From assembly GCA_021234155.1 (NCBI GenBank), contig JAJEKV010000001.1, forward strand, positions 18,557,382-18,621,381: a DNA stretch of 64,000 bases, read 5' to 3'. Within the stretch, counting starts at the first letter, position 1, and each line of letters starts with the position of its first letter. The DNA comes from Isoetes taiwanensis. Lineage: Eukaryota; Streptophyta; Lycopodiopsida; Isoetales; Isoetaceae. A program made the position numbers and the translations under genes. A model generated the notes under the pieces. The model was given only the letters and a program-made list of their open reading frames with translations. It was not told the DNA's origin and did not search any database. Positions 33,735 through 45,566 of this stretch are shown piece after piece.

Positions 33735-36700
33735 CTAATCCAAGGTATCCACCATTTTAGGGAGACTTCCTAGCAACATCTCATGCACATCATCGGACAA
33801 TGCAAAAGCTGCACTAGCACCTTTAACCTGTGATTTATCTTCTTCATGGGAAATTTAGCTCCAATAATGGACTCTCACGGCACCAATACTTCTCTATCAT
33901 CCAGCGACTTATATTTATTATGGCAACTTGGCAATTTCGATAATAGTAAGCTGATATGGTGTGTCACCTGCATGATGCTCATTCTTGTAATCATCAATGA
34001 TTTGTTTGATCCAATACATGCTTTTCTCTAGTGCAAGCAAGAACATAGTATGGCACATCTTCCTCATTACCGGGAAGAGCAAAAGAAGCAAAATTATCAC
34101 CAAAGCGTATCACATCATGTAACTCCTCTACCTCATTTGCAAACATTGCGGTTTCGATTCAATTACGTACCTTCAAAGATGTGCACATGGGACTAGCTTC
34201 TTCAATGTCCACTTTCCACGGTGTTGAATAGACTCACATGCACGCCATTCAAAGTTTATGCGAGCCTTTGCAAAAAACAAGATAGTGGTCTAACCATCGG
34301 TAAGGTTGGGTCCTCGGGACTTATGGAAGATACGGTTACCCGACTTTGGACACCGGGAAGGGGTTGCACATCAAATGGCTTTGACACTGTCAATCTCGGC
34401 CTCCTTCACTTCCCAATACACTCTCTGAACTTGAGATTTCTTGTTTCTCAAAACAACACGGGCATCATAAGCACCCTTTATTTCAATCCCATGCTCTCTT
34501 CTTTGCTCAGCGGCCAAGAGTTGCTTGGCCTTGGCGACCTCTCCATCATGTTCCCCCTTCCCATGCCCGATCCGAAGAAATTCCATTGTACCACGAATGC
34601 CATGCGACAATGGTACCTGCATATGAAGTAGAATGATCTTTTGGATTTGAACTGGCAAAGACAACCATCGACCACCACGAGATGATACGCATGCGAGATC
34701 CTCCATTCTCTTTCAACCCGAAGATGAAGTTGAAATGCATGTTGTACAAAATGTGTGTCATGACTTCTATCATCGAGAAACATATAAGTGAACAGGTCTT
34801 ACGCAACTTACCATTTACCTTGAAGAGAGTGATGTGTACCAAAATAGTGATGCGGTTCACGCATTCCAATGTTGACCGCACTTCTTTGAAGGGCTGCAAT
34901 GTGTAATTTTCTGCAAAGTCTACTACCGATATCACGAGAATCATCTCTTAGACTACGAATGCTTCTCCTAAATTCCTTGCTCGCCAATGAGCTGCAAAGT
35001 TGTGATGCACAAACTTTTCATGTGATCAAACATGGCGAGATAGCATGAAAGGAGCATCTTTTGCTTCTCCACCAATCTTAGTCTTCTAGAAGTGCCCTTC
35101 CTTGACTTCTCGTCCATATAACTTGATAAGCTTTGCCATTTAACATCATCTTAATTATTCGATCGGTCTCTTTTGGACATAAGGGAATCTTTTGCTTACC
35201 ACATTTTTCACAATCCCCCCTTATGCACTTCAGATTGTGCCACTCTTCCCTTTCCTCTTTTTGGCAAACCATTTCTCTCCAAAGAGTGTTAACATTACAA
35301 AATGTAAGCTTTTGTGCCTGACAAACCCCATCATGTGTACCAACAGCACATACATCACAATTGCAACTGCAATTTATGTGAAACTTCCGCCTCATAGAGT
35401 TGAAAGCTTTTACGAAATTCTCGCTTGTTCATGCTTGACACAACAGCAAGTGTTTCTCTCCTTCAATTTCCTTATGCAACTTGGTTTCAGGTATTCGAAC
35501 ATTCTAATACCAACATCTGCATCTGGATTCTCCTCCTCCACAAACTGCTCATACAGCTCAGCACTGCACATTGCAAAAGAAAATAGGTAAGTTGGAGAAG
35601 ACTGTGCATTGAATACCTTACATATCCAGTACATAAGTAAGAAATACTATGTATACCAGTACATATCAGTTGTACATGTAAAAAGATTTGATTGAATCTG
35701 TACATATTCAATTACATATGTACGATAGATTATGTATAGTATCAATTTATAGCACATTTAATCCTACATCCTTACACTATGTACATATATATCACATACT
35801 ATACATGAAATACTTCCAAGAGCAAGTAGATGACCCCATAAACCTCATTTACATGAATAATACATTAAGTAAAACAGACCGAAAAGGCTACATCAAAGCA
35901 AGTAAACTAAGATTCGCAAAGGAGTTCACTTCTGGCACATTTAATCTTACATCCTCACACTATGTACATATATATCACATAATATACATGAAATACTTTC
36001 AAGAGCAAGTAGATGACCCCATAAACCTCATTTACATGTATATCTGATAAGCAAAAGCAGACAGAAAAAGGCTACATCAAAGCAAGTAAACTAAGATTAG
36101 TAGAGGAGTTCACATATGTGCATGAAAATGTACATGAAAACAACAAAGAAACTGAAATGTAATAGTTTCTTTGACAAAAGCTTTAATACGAGGAATGTCA
36201 AGATCTTTGGATTGCCTCGCTTCTTTTTTTTTCCTCACATCCACGTACTTTGGTGAAACCTTGGTGTTGTTAAGCCGTAATGGATGACTTTTAGCTTGGT
36301 TTCTTCATCCAAACGATCAGATCTAGCCTTCCTGCCTGCTAATGCCCAAATGTTTGAACCAGCAATTGCCATTCTCTTTCTTCTGCTAGCAGCATATGAA
36401 AGATTTCGGGGATGGCATTTGAGCATCTTGCAAGCAATTCCCTTTTGCTTCAAATCACCATTTTTCCCCACAACCATTGATAAAATTGAGTGTTTGGCAG
36501 CCAATTTATCACCACTATTAGATCATTTTACCTCTTCCAATCCATCTTTAAGGTTTTCTAAAATTGCATGCTTGACCACTGCTTGTGAAGGCAACCCAAT
36601 CACAGGTTCAAAAAGCTCCAATAGCCTGTGATCTTGCAAGAATCTAGAAGCAAATAAGTACCTTTGATTAGGAGCGGAGATTGACTTCTTTTCTCATACT

Positions 36701-37045
36701 TGATACTTGACATTTTGCACTTTGGTCCTTATTTTTTGGTAACATACCTTGAGGATGTACTACCCTTTTCAATTTCGCTATCATGCTCGCCATCTTCTTT
36801 TTCCCTTTCTCATCTCTCCCACTTTCGAAATTCTTTGCATGCCACTGTTGTTTACTCTTCACAATTTTGAATTCACGGATGCCATCGATGTTTGCCACAT
36901 TCGGTTTCAAAATCACCCGGATTGCATGTTCTCACGATCGCCACATTCGGTTTCAAAATCACCCGGATTGCATGTTTTCCTGATCGCCACATTCAGTTTC
37001 AAAATCACCAGATTGAATGTTTCCTGATCCTGGAAAAGAATTCAA
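33735..37045 (-). pseudogene. DDE-like transposase gene, copy 1 (full 3' part)
   Basis: On the minus strand, a first exon (about 37045-36235) begins with 15-residue repeats (MQSGDFETECGD type) and a basic tail (YAASRRKRMAIAGSNIWALA). A long intron contains a tandem 180-bp repeat (35755-36118). A second exon from about 35560 encodes AELYEQFVEE..., Cys-rich segments, VVDFAENYTLQPFKEV, SHDTHFVQHAFQLHL, the SDGC..QFKS region and, near 34550, GSG.GKGEHDGEVAKAKQLL. The pattern (DFAENY, SDGxxxQFKxR, HGKGxxDG) matches a transposase-like RNase H-fold family known from memory in animal genomes, with Asp residues in the first two motifs. Downstream text continues to KSQVKGASAAFALSDDV (about 33790). Many single-base breaks are present that copy 2 lacks. 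Confidence 0.65.
35755..36118. repeat. 180-bp tandem pair in the transposase intron
   Basis: Two units share CACATTTAATC, ACACTATGTACATATATATC, TTCAAGAGCAAGTAGATGAC (or TTCC) and GGCTACATCAAAGCAAGTAA. The same pair is present in copy 2 (38494-38852) and copy 3 (42125-42490), so it is an original part of the element. Confidence 0.9.
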
Positions 37046-37308
37046 ATTGTGTTCTACTTTCTTGGTTCGATCTGGGAATTTTCTTGGAAGGAAATTTTTC
37101 TGGAGGGAATTTTCCTGGAGGAAATTGGAGGGAGGAATTTCCTCCAGGAGTTTCGCATCAACCGCCGGCCTCTACTCGTCATAATTACAAACAAACGGGA
37201 ATTTTGCCCCTTTTCAAATATATAAGACAAAATTTATACATGAAATAAGTACATTTAAAATTCAGCAACCCGTTCAAAAGTTTACATGAATTGCCCCCTA
37301 ATGTATGA

Positions 37309-37329
37309 CACCCTAACGTGCTTTTACCC
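37309..37329. repeat. Right terminal inverted repeat of the composite transposon
   Basis: Inverted perfect match to 20219-20239. It is followed after about 5 bp by the truncated second copy of the transposase segment. Confidence 0.85.
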
Positions 37330-37334
37330 TGTAC

Positions 37335-39780
37335 ACGAATGCCATGTTGACAATGGTACCTGCATATGAAGTAGAATGATCTTCTGGATTTGAACTGAGC
37401 AGCACAACCATCTGACCACACGAGATGATACCGCATGTGAGATCCTCCATTCTCTTTCAACCACTGAAGATGAAGTTGAAATGCATGTTGTACAAAATGT
37501 GTGTCATGACTTCTATCATCAGAAACATATAAGTGAACAGTCTTCTGCAACTTACCATTTACCTTGAAGAGAGTGATGTGTACCAAAATAGTGATCTGGT
37601 CTGCATTCCAATGTTCAGACTGCACTTCTTTGAAGGGCTGTAATGTGTAATTTTCTGCAAAGTCTACTACTGATATCACAGAATCATCTCTTAGACTCTG
37701 AATGCTTCTCCTAAATTCCTTGCTCTGCCAATGAGCTGCAAAGTTGTGATGCACAAACTTTTTCATGTGATCAAACATGGCAGATAGCATGAAAGGAGCA
37801 TCTTTTTGCTTCTCCACCAATCTTAGTCTTCTAGAAGTGCCCTTCCTTGACTTCTCGTCCATATAACAGTAAGCCTGCCATTTAACATCATCTTCATTAT
37901 TCTGATCAGTCTCTTTTGGACATAAGGGAATCTTTTGCTTACCATATTTTTCACAATCTCCCCTTATGCACTTCAGATTGTGCCACTCTTCCCTTTCCTC
38001 TTTTTGGCAAACCATTTCTCTCCAAAGAGTGTTAACATTACAAAATGTAAGCTTTTGTGCCTGACAAACCCCATCATGTGTACCAACAGCATATACATCA
38101 CAATTGCAACTGCAATTTATGTGAAACTTCTGCCTCATAGAGTTGAAAGCTTTTCTGAAATTCTCTGCTTGTTCATGCTTGACACAACAGCAAGTGTTTC
38201 TCTCCTTCAATTTCCTTATGCAACTTGGTTTCAGGTATTCGAACATTCTAATACCAACATCTGCATCTGGATTCTCCTCCACAAACTGCTCATACAGCTC
38301 AGCCTGCACATTGCAAAAGAAAATAGGTAAGTTGGAGAAGACTGTGCATTGAATACCTTACATATCCAGTACATAAGTAAGAAATACTATGTATACCAAG
38401 TACATATCGGGTTGTACATGTAAAAGATTTGATTGAATCTATACATATTCGATTACATATGTACGATAGATTATGTATAGTATCAATTTATAGCACATTT
38501 AATCCTACATCCTTACACTATGTACATATATATCACATACTATACATGAAATACTTCCAAGAGCAAGTAGATGACCCCATAAACCTCATTTACATGTATA
38601 ATACATTAAGTAAAAGCAGATAAAAAAGGCTACATCAAAGCAAGTAAACTTAAGATTGGCAAAGGAGTTCACGGCACATTTAATCTTACATCCTTACACT
38701 ATGTACATATATATCATATAATATACATGAAATACTTCCAAGAGCAAGTAGATGACCCCATAAATCTCATTTACATGTATAATCTGATAAGCAAAACAGA
38801 TTTGAAAAGGCTACATCAAAGCAAGTAAACTAAGATTAGTAGAGGAGTTCACATATGTGCATGAAAATGTACATGAAAACAACAAAGAAACTGAAATGTA
38901 ATAGTTTCTTTGACAAAAGCTTTAATACACGAGGAATGTCAAGATCTTTGGATTGCCTCGCTTCTTTTTTCCTCACATCCACGTACTTTGGTGAAACCTT
39001 GGTGTTGTTAAGCGAACCGGATGACTTTTAGCTTGGTTTCTTCATCCAAACGATCAGATCTAGCCTTCCTTTGCTAATGCCCAAATGTTTGAACCAAGCA
39101 ATTGCCATTCTCTTTCTTACGCTAGCAAACATATGAAAGATTTCGGGGATGGCATTTGAGCATCTTGCAAGCAATTCCCTTTTGCTTCAAATCACCATTT
39201 TTCCCCACAACCATTGATAAAACTGAGTGCTTGGCAGCCAATTTATCACCACTATTAGAGCATTTTGCCTCTTCCAATCCATCTTTAAGGTTTTCTAAAA
39301 CTGCATGCTTGACCACTGCTTGTGAAGGCAACCCAATCATAGGTTCAAAAAGCTCCAATAGCCTGTGATCTTGCAAGAATCTAGAAGCAAATAAGTACCT
39401 TTGATTAGGAGCCAGAAATTCAGCTTCTTTTCTCATAACTTGATACTTGAGTAACAGCATTTTGCACACTGATCCTTATTTTTTTGGTAACATACCTTGA
39501 GGATGTACTACCCTTTTCAATTTCGCTATCATGCTCTGCCATCTTCTTTTTCCCTTTCTCATCTCTCCCACTTTCGAAATTCTTGCATGCCCACCGTTGT
39601 TTACTCTTCACAATTTTGAATTCACGGATGCCATCGATGTTTGCCACATTCGGTTTCAAAATCACCGGATTGCATGTTCTCCGATCGCCACATTCGGTTT
39701 CAAAATCACCAGATTGCATGTTTTTCCCGATCGCCACATTCGGTTTCAAAATCAGCAGATTGCATGTTTCACGATCCCGG
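37335..39780 (-). pseudogene. DDE-like transposase gene, copy 2 (best preserved exon 2, 3' end missing)
   Basis: Exon 2 (about 38305-37335) is open for some 320 codons after a TGTGCAG acceptor. It contains NTCCCVKHEQ, INCSCNCDVYAVGTHDG, LTFCNVNTLWREMVCQ and LKCIRGDCEKYGKQKIPLCP (probable zinc-binding cysteines), then SVISVVDFAENYTLQPF (first Asp), WNADQITILVHITLFK, SHDTHFVQHAFQLHLQWL and YHLVWSDGCAAQFKSRRSF (second Asp). It stops at the tandem junction before the HGKG motif. Exon 1 text (SVLSMVVGKNGDLKQKGIAC, 39469-39122) is present with small breaks. Compared with copy 1 it keeps CTG/CAG triplets where copy 1 has CG or CGAG. Confidence 0.75.
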
Positions 39781-40074
39781 AAAAAATTCAAATTGTGTTC
39801 TACTTTCTTGGTTCGATCCGGGAATTTTCTTGGAAGGAAATTTTTCTGAAGGGAATTTTCCTGGAGGAAATTGGAGGGAGGAATTTCCTCCAGGAGTTTC
39901 GCATCAACCGCCGGCCTCTACTCGTCATAATTACAAACAAACGGGAATTTTGCCCCTTTTTAAATATATAAGACAAAATTTATACATGAAATAAGTACAT
40001 TTAAAATTCAGCAACCCATTCAAAAGTTTACATGAATTGCCCCCTAATGTATGACACCCTAACGTGCTTTTACC
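37335..40074 (-). mobile_element. Truncated tandem copy (copy 2) of the transposon right end
   Basis: This is a direct repeat of 34593-37329 at a spacing of 2742 bp. It starts inside the transposase coding sequence and ends at the same terminal repeat (40055-40074). It lacks the 3' end of the transposase gene, so it could not be autonomous. The junction GTAC/ACGAATGCC has a few bases of shared sequence, consistent with unequal exchange or template switching. Confidence 0.9.
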
Positions 40075-40194
40075 TTTTTGTTAGAGCTCGGCTACGGCTC
40101 GGCCTTTTTTGCCTTTAGGTGATTTCTTTGCTCCTGCCATATCCGTTGATCGAACCCATTCTACTCTGCACCGGTTGTCTTAGGAAAAACAACT
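40075..40194. other. Flank shared by copies 2 and 3
   Basis: About 115 bp beginning TTTTTGTTAGAGCTCGGCTA also follows the terminal repeat of copy 3 (43711-43829). A diverged version (TTTTTATCAGAGCTCGGTTA) precedes the left terminus at about 20167. Copies 2 and 3 therefore share outer flanks and arose by segmental duplication, not independent transposition. Confidence 0.75.
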
Positions 40195-40691
40195 CGATTT
40201 TCAGCTTCCCTTCTTCAGCTCTATGAAAGGGAAAATAGAGGATGCTGAGCCGAAATACATAGGATTTATTCACATCGAAAATATAGGATACAGAAACAGG
40301 GGATTTTTTTGTGCAGAAACAGATGAAGGACGGCGATTCAGAGCAAAACTGTGGTGATTCAAGGAAAAAACAGAGATCCCAAGGGATTCTTCACAGAAAA
40401 CAGTTGCATAGCAGAAACAAGTGATTTTTATGCAGAGGATTTTGTGTGCAGGAACAGGGGATTTTTGCCGTGGCCATTTATCTGCTTCTGCCACTGGTTA
40501 ACCTGTAACACAAATGATGCCTGGGGAATGTTGAACTAACTTCATTCCGATTTGTAGAGAATGGCAGATGGCATCACGAGATTAAGCCTCAGACAGAAAC
40601 GGAGACCCAACTTCCATGTTGACCTAAAAGGACATTTTTGCATGCGCGGAGGCATGGTTTCCACGCCAGAATGTCCCCTAAAAGGACATTT
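40195..40691 (+). repeat. Left 497-bp inverted arm
   Basis: Nearly identical in inverted orientation to 44622-45118, including a 62-codon frame (40351-40539, mirrored at 44962-44774). The inner end carries the AAAGGACATT...CACGCCAGAATGTCC foldback motif also found near 19950. Confidence 0.92.
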
Positions 40692-40704
40692 GTTCACTTG
40701 GACA

Positions 40705-41311
40705 TTCATTGGATGAGAGTGCGTTTTCACTTGTTCGGTTGGGTTCCTTAGGTTTGTTGGGGGTCCTTGGGGGCATGTGTATAGATATTTTTTCTTCTTC
40801 TCTCGGCGTGGCGATGTTGCCTCCGAGGCGGTACCAACCGACAGTCCTAGTAATGTTTTCCGGTTGGTCGACCGTAGCTTTCTCTCGGCGTAGCCCTGTG
40901 GCTTCCGAGATTGTTTTTTTCTCTCTGTCTTCAGGGCGTCGTTCCTCGCCTACTATGGAACTTCTAACGACTAATGGGTTCTCTCTTTCCAGATTCTCTC
41001 CCTCTAATTCGTCTTTTCGGTGACAGGGTATGCGGTCCCGGGACGCTCCTCAACTCGAGGGGCAACGTTCGCGTCGGCTCCACAACAAGCAATTTGCACT
41101 TTCGATGGGGGCGCATTTTTTTCGGCTTTGGCGAGACTCCTTGGACTCAAATCGAACTTGACAGATTACATGCTCTCGAGGATTGTCTATATTTCGGGGC
41201 ATATAGTATTAAGCATTGTTTCATCCACCCCCACGGGGGGCTCTTTGTACTCAAAATTTTTCCAAAGCTCAATGAGAACACCAGGGCCACTTGTGTGTAG
41301 ATCAGGACCCA
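40705..41311 (+). repeat. Second copy of the DIRS right-end segment
   Basis: Matches 32474-33078 including the CCACTTGTGTGTAGATCAGG end and the following ACTAATAATTTTGTATGC. The DIRS-like element must therefore have been in place before this segment was duplicated. Confidence 0.9.
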
Positions 41312-41748
41312 TACTAATAATTTTGTATGCATTGTAGGTGTAAGGAATGATCTACAAAACAAATGTCAAATTCTTCAACCAGCTGAAGTAGATCTTCAAC
41401 CAACTGATATAGAAGAAACAAATCTAAGTTCCTAATGTGCTGGCCGGGGGACTAATCCAAGGTCGAATACCATGCTTCCTGAGCTTTGGGAAATGGTTGA
41501 GAGAATCAGTGATTCAGATACTCGAAGCAATTTGCTAAATCTACTTGCAGTCCAAGGTTTACTACATAATCCTTGGGGGAGACCATCCTTTGCAGAAGTA
41601 GTTGATCAGCCAATAGGGTGGACCGGCCTCCAATAGCCAGAGAATGCCCAACCACAAGTGCTACTGCTGTAGCACATGTAAATCCTGAAAACCGTTGGAA
41701 GAAAGGCTTGCATGATGCAATAGTACTGAGATATTATGTTCCAAATGA
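41312..41748 (+). pseudogene. Copy of the last exon of the unknown second gene
   Basis: Copy of 33079-33511. It reads MLPELWEMVERISDSDTRSN without the frame break seen in the first copy (GAATCAGTGATTCAG here, GAATCGAGTGATTCGG there), then SFAEVVDQPIGWTGLQ and a stop. It joins abruptly to the transposase segment at 41749-41752. Confidence 0.75.
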
Positions 41749-43710
41749 CATATGTGAAACTTCTGCCTCATAGAGTTGAAAGCTTTTCTGAAATTCTCTG
41801 CTTGTTCATGCTTGACACAACAGCAAGTGTTTCTCTCCTTCAATTTCCTTATGCAACTTGGTTTCAGGTATTCGAACATTCTAATACCAACATCTGCATC
41901 TGGATTCTCCTCCACAAACTGCTCATACAGCTCAGCCTGCACATTGCAAAAGAAAATAGGTAAGTTGGAGAAGACTGTGCATTGAATACCTTACATATCC
42001 AGTACATAAGTAAGAAATACTATGTATACCAGTACATATCAGTTGTACATGTAAAAAGATTTGATTGAATCTATACATATTCAGTACATATGTACAGTAG
42101 ATTATGTATAGTATCAATTTATAGCACATTTAATCCTACATCCTTACACTATGTACATATATATCACATACTATACATGAAATACTTCCAAGAGCAAGTA
42201 GATGACCCCATAAACCTCATTTACATGTATAATACATTAAGTAAAAACAGACCAGAAAAAGGCTACATCAAAGCAAGTAAACTTAAGATTGGCAAAGGAG
42301 TTCACTTACGGCACATTTAATCTTACATCCTTACACTATGTACATATATATCATATAATATACATGAAATACTTCCAAGAGCAAGTAGATGACCCCATAA
42401 ATCTCATTTACATGTATAATGATGAAGCAAAAAACAGATTTGAAAAGGCTACATCAAAGCAAGTAAACTAAGATTAGTAGAGGAGTTCACATATGTGCAT
42501 GAAAATGTACATGAAAACAACAAAGAAACTGAAATGTAATAGTTTCTTTGACAAAAGCTTTAATAATACGAGGAATGTCAAGATCTTGGATTGCCTCGCT
42601 TCTTTTTTTTCCTCACATCCCTGTACTTTGGTGAAACCTTGGTGTTGTTAAGCCGTAGGCTGGATGACTTTTAGCTTGGTTTCTTCATCCAAACGATCAG
42701 ATCTAGCCTTCCTGCCTGCTAATGCCCAAATGTTTGAACCAGCAATTGCCATTCTCTTTCTTCTGCTAGCAGCATATGAAAGATTTCGGGGATGGCATTT
42801 GAGCATCTTGCAAGCAATTCCCTTTTGCTTCAAATCACCATTTTTCCCCACAACCATTGATAAAACTGAGTGCTTGGCAGCCAATTTATCACCACTATTA
42901 GAGCATTTTGCCTCTTCCAATCCATCTTTAAGGTTTTCTAAAACTGCATGCTTGACCACTGCTTGTGAAGGCAACCCAATCATAGGTTCAAAAAGCTCCA
43001 ATAGCCTGTGATCTTGCAAGAATCTAGAAGCAAATAAGTACCTTTGATTAGGAGCCAGAGATTCAGCTTCTTTTCTCATAACAGTAACAGCATTTTGCAC
43101 ACTGATCCTTATTTTTTTGGTAACATACCTTGAGGATGTACTACCCTTTTCAATTTCGCTATCATGCTCTGCCATCTTCTTTTTCCCTTTCTCATCTCTC
43201 CCACTTTCGAAATTACTGCATGCCACCTGTTGTTTACTCTTCACAATTTTGAATTCACCAGATGCCATATGATGTTTGCCACATTCGGTTTCAAAATCAC
43301 CAGATTGCATGTTCTCCTGATCGCCACATTCAGTTTCAAAATCACCAGATTGCATGTTTTCCTGATCGCCACATTCAGTTTCAAAATCAACAGATTGCAT
43401 GTTTCCTGATCCTGGAAAAAAATTCAAATTGTGTTCTACTTTCTTGGTTCGATCTGGGAATTTTCTTGGAAGGAAATTTTTCTGAAGGGAATTTTCCTGG
43501 AGGAAATTGGAGGGAGGAATTTCCTCCAGGAGTTTCGCATCAACCGCCGGCCTCTACTCGTCATAATTACAAACAAACGGGAATTTTGCCCCTTTTTAAA
43601 TATATAAGACAAAATTTATACATGAAATAAGTACATTTAAAATTCAGCAACCCATTCAAAAGTTTACATGAATTGCCCCCTAATGTATGACACCCTAACG
43701 TGCTTTTACC
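41749..43710 (-). mobile_element. Internally deleted third copy of the transposon right end
   Basis: Matches copy 2 from 38117 to its terminal repeat (here 43691-43710), fused on the left to the copy of the second gene's last exon. Relative to copy 1, about 1.9 kb containing the transposase catalytic core is missing. The junction has the short overlap ACATA/TATGTG. Confidence 0.9.
42648..43427 (-). pseudogene. DDE-like transposase exon 1, copy 3 (intact frame)
   Basis: An open frame of about 250 codons. The first ATG-initiated text is MQSVDFETECGD, followed by two more near-identical 15-residue repeats (QENMQSGDFETECGD), from a 45-bp DNA repeat. The remainder is lysine-rich and helical (FLQDHRLLELFEPMIGLPSQ, SVLSMVVGKNGDLKQKGIAC) and ends RKRMAIAGSNIWALAGRKAR. 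This probably provides DNA binding or nuclear targeting for the transposase. The catalytic exon is deleted in this copy, so it is a remnant although its frame is clean. Confidence 0.65.
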
Positions 43711-43829
43711 TTTTTGTTAGAGCTCGGCTACGGCTCGGCCTTTTTTGCCTTTAGGTGATTTCTTTGCTCCTGCCATATCCGTTGATCGAACCCATTCTAC
43801 TCTGCACCGGTTGTCTTAGGAAAAACAAC

Positions 43830-44621
43830 TCCAATTGCAAATCCATTCCATATACTGATAGAAATTTAGGACTCCACAACTACTTGCCATAGTGGCAGGA
43901 AATCTGACACAGGAAAAGCAAAAACATCTAACAGTCTCTTGTCCCTGAAATAGAATCTTGAGACTGATTGCTTCCTTTTGCAACAAAGGGATTTTGTGAT
44001 CGTCCTTTTCCTCCTCTAAGAAAGCCATGATGTTAGAGAGGACTGAGGCAGACCCTAATCTTCCAACTGGAAAAGTCCACTAAAAGGACTAAAAATGCTT
44101 CCCTTATCTTCTAATCTAGTGCAATTTAAAATAAAGAAGCAGCCGAAATAGCTTAGGCTTTCGTCAATACAAGATCTTCAAAGCGTATAATCTGCCTAAG
44201 AACAAAAGGAAACAGGTAGTAACGGACCTGGCACATATCATGCAAAGCAAGCATGCAAAATGACCTACGAAATAGAAAAAATGCTTCAGAATCGTCGACA
44301 GCTAAATAATAGCACCTGAAACCTGAAAAAACAGAGCCATATAACTCGGCTTTCATCATTTTGACGTCGATCCTTTAGGAACAATAAAGATTGCACTGAA
44401 TAATCCCCATACCTCGGCAAAATCTCACCAGAAGCACAAAAACTTCAAGAAATCATGTGTAGACAAGAAAATAGGTTGTTGTCATGCCATCCAAACCTCA
44501 TTATCGGCAGCAGCAACCACATTTTGGATGAGCACCATAGCTGGGCGCCATAGCCGGACTGCATAGAAGAGGGGGAAAATGAGGGACGCAGAATGCCACC
44601 TAAGCAACATCCACGTTACAA
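43830..44621. other. Unrecognised sequence between copy 3 and the right arm
   Basis: No coding or repeat signal was found. It separates the copy-3 flank from the inverted arm. Confidence 0.5.
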
Positions 44622-45118
44622 AAATGTCCTTTTAGGGGACATTCTGGCGTGGAAACCATGCCTCCACGCATGCAAAAATGTCCTTTTAGGTCAACATGGA
44701 AGTTGGGTCTCCGTTTCTGTCTGAGGCTTAATCTCGTGATGCCATCTGCCATTCTCTACAAATCGGAATGAAGTTAGTTCAACATTCCCCAGGCATCATT
44801 TGTGTTACAGGTTAACCAGTGGCAGAAGCAGATAAATGGCCACGGCAAAAATCCCCTGTTCCTGCACACAAAATCCTCTGCATAAAAATCACTTGTTTCT
44901 GCTATGCAACTGTTTTCTGTGAAGAATCCCTTGGGATCTCTGTTTTTTCCTTGAATCACCACAGTTTTGCTCTGAATCGCCGTCCTTCATCTGTTTCTGC
45001 ACAAAAAAATCCCCTGTTTCTGTATCCTATATTTTCGATGTGAATAAATCCTATGTATTTCGGCTCAGCATCCTCTATTTTCCCTTTCATAGAGCTGAAG
45101 AAGGGAAGCTGAAAATCG
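44622..45118 (-). repeat. Right 497-bp inverted arm
   Basis: Inverted partner of 40195-40691, the same length and nearly identical. The two arms enclose about 3.9 kb. Confidence 0.92.
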
Positions 45119-45566
45119 TTTTCAATTATACGTGGAACAATGATGTAACTTCAAGAAATTTGAATTCATTGTTTTGACCATTTTGATATCAATGAGCATC
45201 CAGAATCCAGTTTCAGAATGTGAGTAGATTTAGAATGTAGAGTAGATGTGTGGGAATGCAAGCAAAAGTTGGAATGCAAATAAATAGAACACATTTCGGA
45301 ATTGAAAGTATGCCAGCTGTCAAGATCACAATGGAAGCCAAGGCAGAATGCCACCTAAGTGACATTTACGGTATGGAGAAATGCCTCTGCCAGGATAAAG
45401 CATTACGGTGGAAATCATTTGGAGTTCAACGGATGCCACGGTGATGTATCAGGTAAGTTGTTTTCCAACGATAAGGTATATGATGCAGCTTGTTGTATGG
45501 CTCCCTAAGCGGGTTTAAAATAGAATTGGCTTCAAACAATATCTTTGCGTAATTATCTGGTCAAAT

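Larger units (their letters stand above)
20219..37329. mobile_element. Composite TIR DNA transposon with three genes and a nested DIRS-like element
   Basis: The left terminus at 20219-20239 and the right terminus at 37309-37329 are perfect 21-bp inverted repeats with core GTAAAAGCACGTTAGGGTG. Weaker similarity continues inward (ATATTGGG against ACATTAGGG). Between them lie a Ulp1-protease gene (+), a second unknown gene (+) and a DDE-like transposase gene (-), arranged convergently. Without the 7.5 kb nested DIRS-like element the transposon would be about 9.6 kb. Right-end copies at 37335-40074 and 41749-43710 carry the same terminus. Flanking target duplications could not be read. Ulp1 genes are carried by several plant transposon groups such as some MULE and CACTA elements. 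I cannot assign this transposase to a named superfamily. Confidence 0.7.

Noticed and set aside
43262-43420. CRISPR-like array from the 45-bp repeats
   Set aside because: The repeats are contiguous coding repeats without unique spacers in plant nuclear DNA.
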